NCBI GenBank assembly: GCA_937914785.1
Contig: CALGIV010000102.1
Coordinates: 1-7,569 of the forward strand
DNA length: 7,569 nucleotides
Direction: 5' to 3'
Origin: an uncultured Eubacteriaceae bacterium
Lineage (GTDB): Bacteria; Bacillota; Clostridia; Eubacteriales; UBA1433
Shown in pieces: positions 5,347 to 7,569 of the stretch; within the stretch, counting starts at the first letter, position 1; each line of letters begins with the position of its first letter. The notes under the pieces are model-generated. The model was given only the letters and a program-made list of their open reading frames with translations. It ran no database searches and had not been told where the DNA came from. Position numbers and translations under genes: made by a program.

Positions 5347-5796
5347 ATGAAAAAAATAATCATCGCTACGATGCTCGTTGCGTGTATGTTGTTTACTCTT
5401 GGATGCTCATCAAGCGGCAATCCGAAATTCTACAGCCTACGCATAAAAGAAGAAGTTGAAGACTTTAATTTATCCAACAATCTGGAAGATTATAATTTAT
5501 CGACAGAGGATATTCCGAAAGGTACAGATCCGCTCACCGAAAAACAAGGTGAGATGCTGGATGCCAGAGCTGCGGTAGAAAAACATTTTAAAAACCGGAC
5601 CGACATTGGGGAGTATGAACTTCACCACACCGGCAACGAAGTGCATTTCTGGGCAGTAACTAAAAACGGTGAAGAACTCGCGGAAGACGTCGCAGAGAAG
5701 ATCAAGACGGAAGTCGCAAAACTGGGTAACAATATCAAAAATGTCTTCTACCATCCGGACCGAACCAAACTGCGCTCAACAAAGACGGGCGAATAA
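5347..5796 (+). CDS. small secreted lipoprotein, possibly YhcN/YlaJ-like
   Basis: This is a 149-residue protein with an N-terminal lipoprotein signal: two lysines, a hydrophobic core at 4-18, and FTLGC with the acylated cysteine at residue 20. The mature protein starts CSSSGN and should be tethered to the outer face of the cytoplasmic membrane. Residues 38-46 and 47-55 are an imperfect 9-residue tandem repeat (EDFNLSNNL, EDYNLSTED). The C-terminal half (about 72-140) has a helix-strand pattern with VEKHF, NEVHFWAV, LAEDVAEKIKTEVAKLGNNIKNVFYHPD. This resembles the small BON-like fold of YhcN/YlaJ spore-lipoprotein relatives; that resemblance is inferred and its function would be unknown. The ATG at 5347 is chosen from the GAGGAGGAG site at 5333-5341; a GTG at 5341 overlaps that site. 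A terminator begins 2 nt after the stop. Confidence 0.85.
   Translation: MKKIIIATMLVACMLFTLGCSSSGNPKFYSLRIKEEVEDFNLSNNLEDYNLSTEDIPKGTDPLTEKQGEMLDARAAVEKHFKNRTDIGEYELHHTGNEVHFWAVTKNGEELAEDVAEKIKTEVAKLGNNIKNVFYHPDRTKLRSTKTGE
5458..5511 (+). repeat. imperfect 27-bp tandem duplication inside the lipoprotein gene
   Basis: Two adjacent 27-nt units (5458-5484 and 5485-5511) begin GAAGACTTTAATTTATC and GAAGATTATAATTTATC. They encode EDFNLSNNL and EDYNLSTED. The unit ends diverge, which suggests an old in-frame duplication just after the signal peptide. Confidence 0.6.
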
Positions 5797-5798
5797 CA

Positions 5799-5825
5799 AA
5801 AAAAGGCAGCACAACTGCCTTTTTT
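5799..5825. terminator. intrinsic terminator after the lipoprotein gene
   Basis: GGCAG (5805-5809) and CTGCC (5815-5819) form a GC-rich stem around the loop CACAA. The stem is extended by an A-tract on the left (5799-5804) pairing with a T-tract on the right (5820-5825). The T-tract follows the stem directly on the plus strand, and the A-tract would serve the minus strand. It separates the lipoprotein gene from cca. Confidence 0.92.
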
Positions 5826-5848
5826 CAATGGCTATTTTATTGTATAAT
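5822..5848 (+). promoter_or_regulatory. promoter of cca with perfect -10, probably leaderless
   Basis: A perfect TATAAT (5843-5848) stands 6 nt before the cca ATG at 5855, so transcription should begin at or within a base or two of the start codon. The -35 is poor: TTTTCA (5822-5827) matches four of six positions but with a 15-nt spacer, and the 17-nt position falls in the terminator T-tract. No purine-rich ribosome binding site exists between the terminator and the ATG. Confidence 0.6.
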
Positions 5849-5854
5849 TATTAT

Positions 5855-7171
5855 ATGAAAAAAATTCCTTTAACAAAAGAAACCAGAGCCGTCTTAACAA
5901 TACTCAACGATCACGGATATGAAGCTTATCTTGTCGGCGGCAGCGTGCGCGACGCCGTTATGGGGCTGCCACAGGGTGATTTGGACATTGCAACAAGCGC
6001 AACACCGGCAGACGTTCAGCAACTGTTCGGCCATACCGTGCCGACCGGCATTGCATACGGTACGGTAACGGTGTTCTTCGACGACGTTTCGTTTCAAATC
6101 ACCACGTTCCGAAGCGACGGAACGTATTCCGACGGACGCCATCCCGACGATATCACCTATACCCGCAGCTTTCAGGCAGACTTGTTGCGCCGCGATTTTA
6201 CGATGAACGCGCTGGCCTGCGGCACCGACGGTATCGTCGTCGATCTTGTCGGCGGGCTTGATGATATTCAAAACCGGCTCGTGCGTTGTGTAGGCGAAGC
6301 CAAAAAACGCTTTGAAGAAGACCAGCTGCGCAAGCTGCGGGCCATCCGATTTATGGCAACGTTAAATTTTCAATTAGAGGAATATACCCAAAACGCCATC
6401 CTTGAAAATCCATCGCTTTCCTCTTTGAGCAAAGAGCGCATTCAATCGGAATTGAATAAAATTCTGGTGAGTGACGGCGCGGGACGAGCATTTTATTTTA
6501 TGCATAATTCCGCTGTTTTATCAGCAATTTCGCCAATTTTTTCCATTTTTTCAACAGAATCTTACCCGCACAGCTCCGCAAAAGACACGCTGCAATATCT
6601 GGTCGACGTTATGAATATATGCCCAAAAATGTTGCCTCTTCGCTTGGCCGGATTGTTAATTCAGCCTTGTCAGAAAACTCAAAACAGCGCCGAAGGCGAT
6701 GCTCTTTTCAGTCGCGTTGAATACTTTTTGTACGAACACAAATATCCAAACGATGTTATCAAACGCGTAATGTTATTACTACGGACTTGTACTGACACCA
6801 CCCGCAGAGACGACGCTTCTTTAAAAGCAATGATGGATCGATATTCGGCAGATGAGATCGAAGCCATCTTCACCTTTCAGCACTGTCACGCCCGCGCTTC
6901 TCTGGCCAAGCCGATATCCACCTTAAACGACATTGATGCAAACATTAAAGCAGTAGCGCGCATTATAGCTACCGGCGAGCCGTACAAACGCAGACATTTG
7001 GCTATTTCATCGCAAACACTGCTCGATACCGGTCTTGTACCCCATCAGCTGGGCAGTGTTTACGAAATGCTTTTATCCCACGTTTGGCGCCACCCGGAAG
7101 AGAACAATGAAGAAAAATTATTAACCTACCTCAAACAAAATATGTCCCGCGTGAAAGGCGGTAAAAAATGA
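5855..7171 (+). CDS. cca: CCA-adding enzyme (class II tRNA nucleotidyltransferase)
   Basis: The 438-residue enzyme adds or repairs the CCA end of tRNAs from CTP and ATP without a template, in the cytoplasm. Motifs in order are the nucleotidyltransferase GGSVRD (28-33) with the metal aspartates of GDLDIAT (Asp42, Asp44), the flexible-loop region TTFRSDGTYSDGRHPD (83-98), RRDFTMNAL (112-120), and the nucleotide-selecting EDQLRKLR (155-162), which reads the template-like EDxxR motif of class II enzymes. Next come the neck-domain stretch SLSSLSKERIQSEL (187-200) and an alpha-helical body and tail. The site where many bacterial homologues carry LLHD of an HD-like domain reads GLLIQP here, so phosphohydrolase activity is not expected. 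The start is the ATG at 5855, giving MKKIPLTKETR; an ATG at 5828 would add nine residues but also lacks a ribosome binding site. The stop overlaps the rsmA start. Confidence 0.95.
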   Translation: MKKIPLTKETRAVLTILNDHGYEAYLVGGSVRDAVMGLPQGDLDIATSATPADVQQLFGHTVPTGIAYGTVTVFFDDVSFQITTFRSDGTYSDGRHPDDITYTRSFQADLLRRDFTMNALACGTDGIVVDLVGGLDDIQNRLVRCVGEAKKRFEEDQLRKLRAIRFMATLNFQLEEYTQNAILENPSLSSLSKERIQSELNKILVSDGAGRAFYFMHNSAVLSAISPIFSIFSTESYPHSSAKDTLQYLVDVMNICPKMLPLRLAGLLIQPCQKTQNSAEGDALFSRVEYFLYEHKYPNDVIKRVMLLLRTCTDTTRRDDASLKAMMDRYSADEIEAIFTFQHCHARASLAKPISTLNDIDANIKAVARIIATGEPYKRRHLAISSQTLLDTGLVPHQLGSVYEMLLSHVWRHPEENNEEKLLTYLKQNMSRVKGGKK

Positions 7172-7569
7172 GCCAAAATCCCACCAAACTATCTTATATT
7201 AAAAAAACCGTGAAAGAATATGACTTTTATTTTAAAAAGGAACTTGGCCAGAACTTTATCACAGACGAAAATATCGTCAGGAAAATTTTATCGCGTTCCG
7301 GCATTGCAGAGGACGACTGCGTGCTGGAAATCGGGCCGGGCCTCGGCGCACTGACATACAGTCTCATCCAGCAATGTAACAAAGCTGTTGCCATTGAAAA
7401 AGACAGTATTTTACATGCTATTTTAAAGAATAACTTTGCCGGATGCGGTAATTTGACACTACTGAATGAGGACGTGCTGAAATTCGACTTTTCCACGCTG
7501 CCGGCCTTGCTTGAGACCGACCAACCCATCAAAGTGATTTCAAACCTGCCTTACAGCATCACGAGTGCC
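7168..7569 (+). CDS. rsmA: 16S rRNA dimethyladenosine transferase RsmA/KsgA (C-terminus outside window)
   Basis: The first 134 codons are present; the frame stays open to the window edge. Seen in order are FKKELGQNFITDENIV (residues 23-38), the AdoMet-binding loop VLEIGPGLGALT (52-63), AIEKD (74-78), the acidic NEDVLKFD stretch (95-102) and the catalytic NLPYSIT (125-131). RsmA dimethylates two adjacent adenines in the 3'-end hairpin of 16S rRNA (A1518 and A1519 in E. coli numbering) late in small-subunit assembly; loss gives kasugamycin resistance. Its ATG overlaps the cca stop codon as ATGA, with AAAGGCGG a few bases upstream. The two are therefore one transcript and probably translationally coupled. 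The neighbourhood joins two RNA-maturation enzymes. Confidence 0.97.
   Translation, partial: MSQNPTKLSYIKKTVKEYDFYFKKELGQNFITDENIVRKILSRSGIAEDDCVLEIGPGLGALTYSLIQQCNKAVAIEKDSILHAILKNNFAGCGNLTLLNEDVLKFDFSTLPALLETDQPIKVISNLPYSITSA

Noticed and set aside
5669..5854. 62-codon upstream extension of the cca frame
   Set aside because: It overlaps the lipoprotein gene in another frame and crosses a clear terminator. The basic, low-complexity sequence is not part of CCA enzymes.
7227..7532. 101-codon minus-strand open frame
   Set aside because: It is antisense to rsmA, whose motifs are unmistakable, so this is a shadow frame.
1..7569. CRISPR arrays, tRNA or rRNA genes, insertion sequences, integrase or att sites
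   Set aside because: I looked for regularly spaced repeats, tRNA-like cloverleaf ends, transposase motifs and direct-repeat borders and saw none that could be supported.

Overview
The window looks like an ordinary chromosomal segment of a low-to-mid GC Bacillota (Firmicutes), most likely a Clostridia or Negativicutes anaerobe. This rests on a class II CCA-adding enzyme, strong GGAGG-type ribosome binding sites, AT-rich gaps, a DUF2975/YozG-type regulator/DUF4173 cluster, and a lipoprotein resembling the YhcN/YlaJ group. It is an inference from gene types and style; no rRNA or other taxonomic marker is present. No tRNA, rRNA, CRISPR array, transposase or phage gene was seen.

Layout. (1) Positions 1-1586, minus strand: a tight three-gene operon encoding a DUF2975 membrane protein, a small XRE regulator and a DUF4173 membrane protein that runs off the left edge. 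It is read from a near-consensus promoter at 1606-1634. (2) Positions 1587-1686: a divergent intergenic region with a TTTATCG/TATCG repeat cluster that is a candidate operator. (3) Positions 1687-3890, plus strand: a two-gene operon with an alpha-D-phosphohexomutase of the TASHLPY subfamily and a stand-alone B3/B4 domain protein. (4) Positions 3891-4131: an AT-rich gap with three perfect TTATCCACA DnaA boxes. Two of them form the arms of a 14-bp hairpin followed by a T-tract. (5) Positions 4132-5265: an unrecognised two-domain protein with a charged, Pro-rich linker. (6) Positions 5347-5796: a small lipoprotein whose Shine-Dalgarno sequence can be buried in a hairpin, closed by a clear terminator. 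(7) Positions 5855-7569: cca, apparently leaderless, overlapping the start of rsmA/ksgA, which runs off the right edge.

How they work together. The left operon is probably a self-regulated membrane/regulator module of unknown trigger. The mutase supplies sugar phosphates for surface polymers or central metabolism. The B3/B4 protein, cca and rsmA all relate to tRNA or ribosome quality. The most noteworthy non-coding signals are the DnaA-box cluster, the SD-sequestering hairpin, the leaderless cca start and the candidate operator at 1641-1657.
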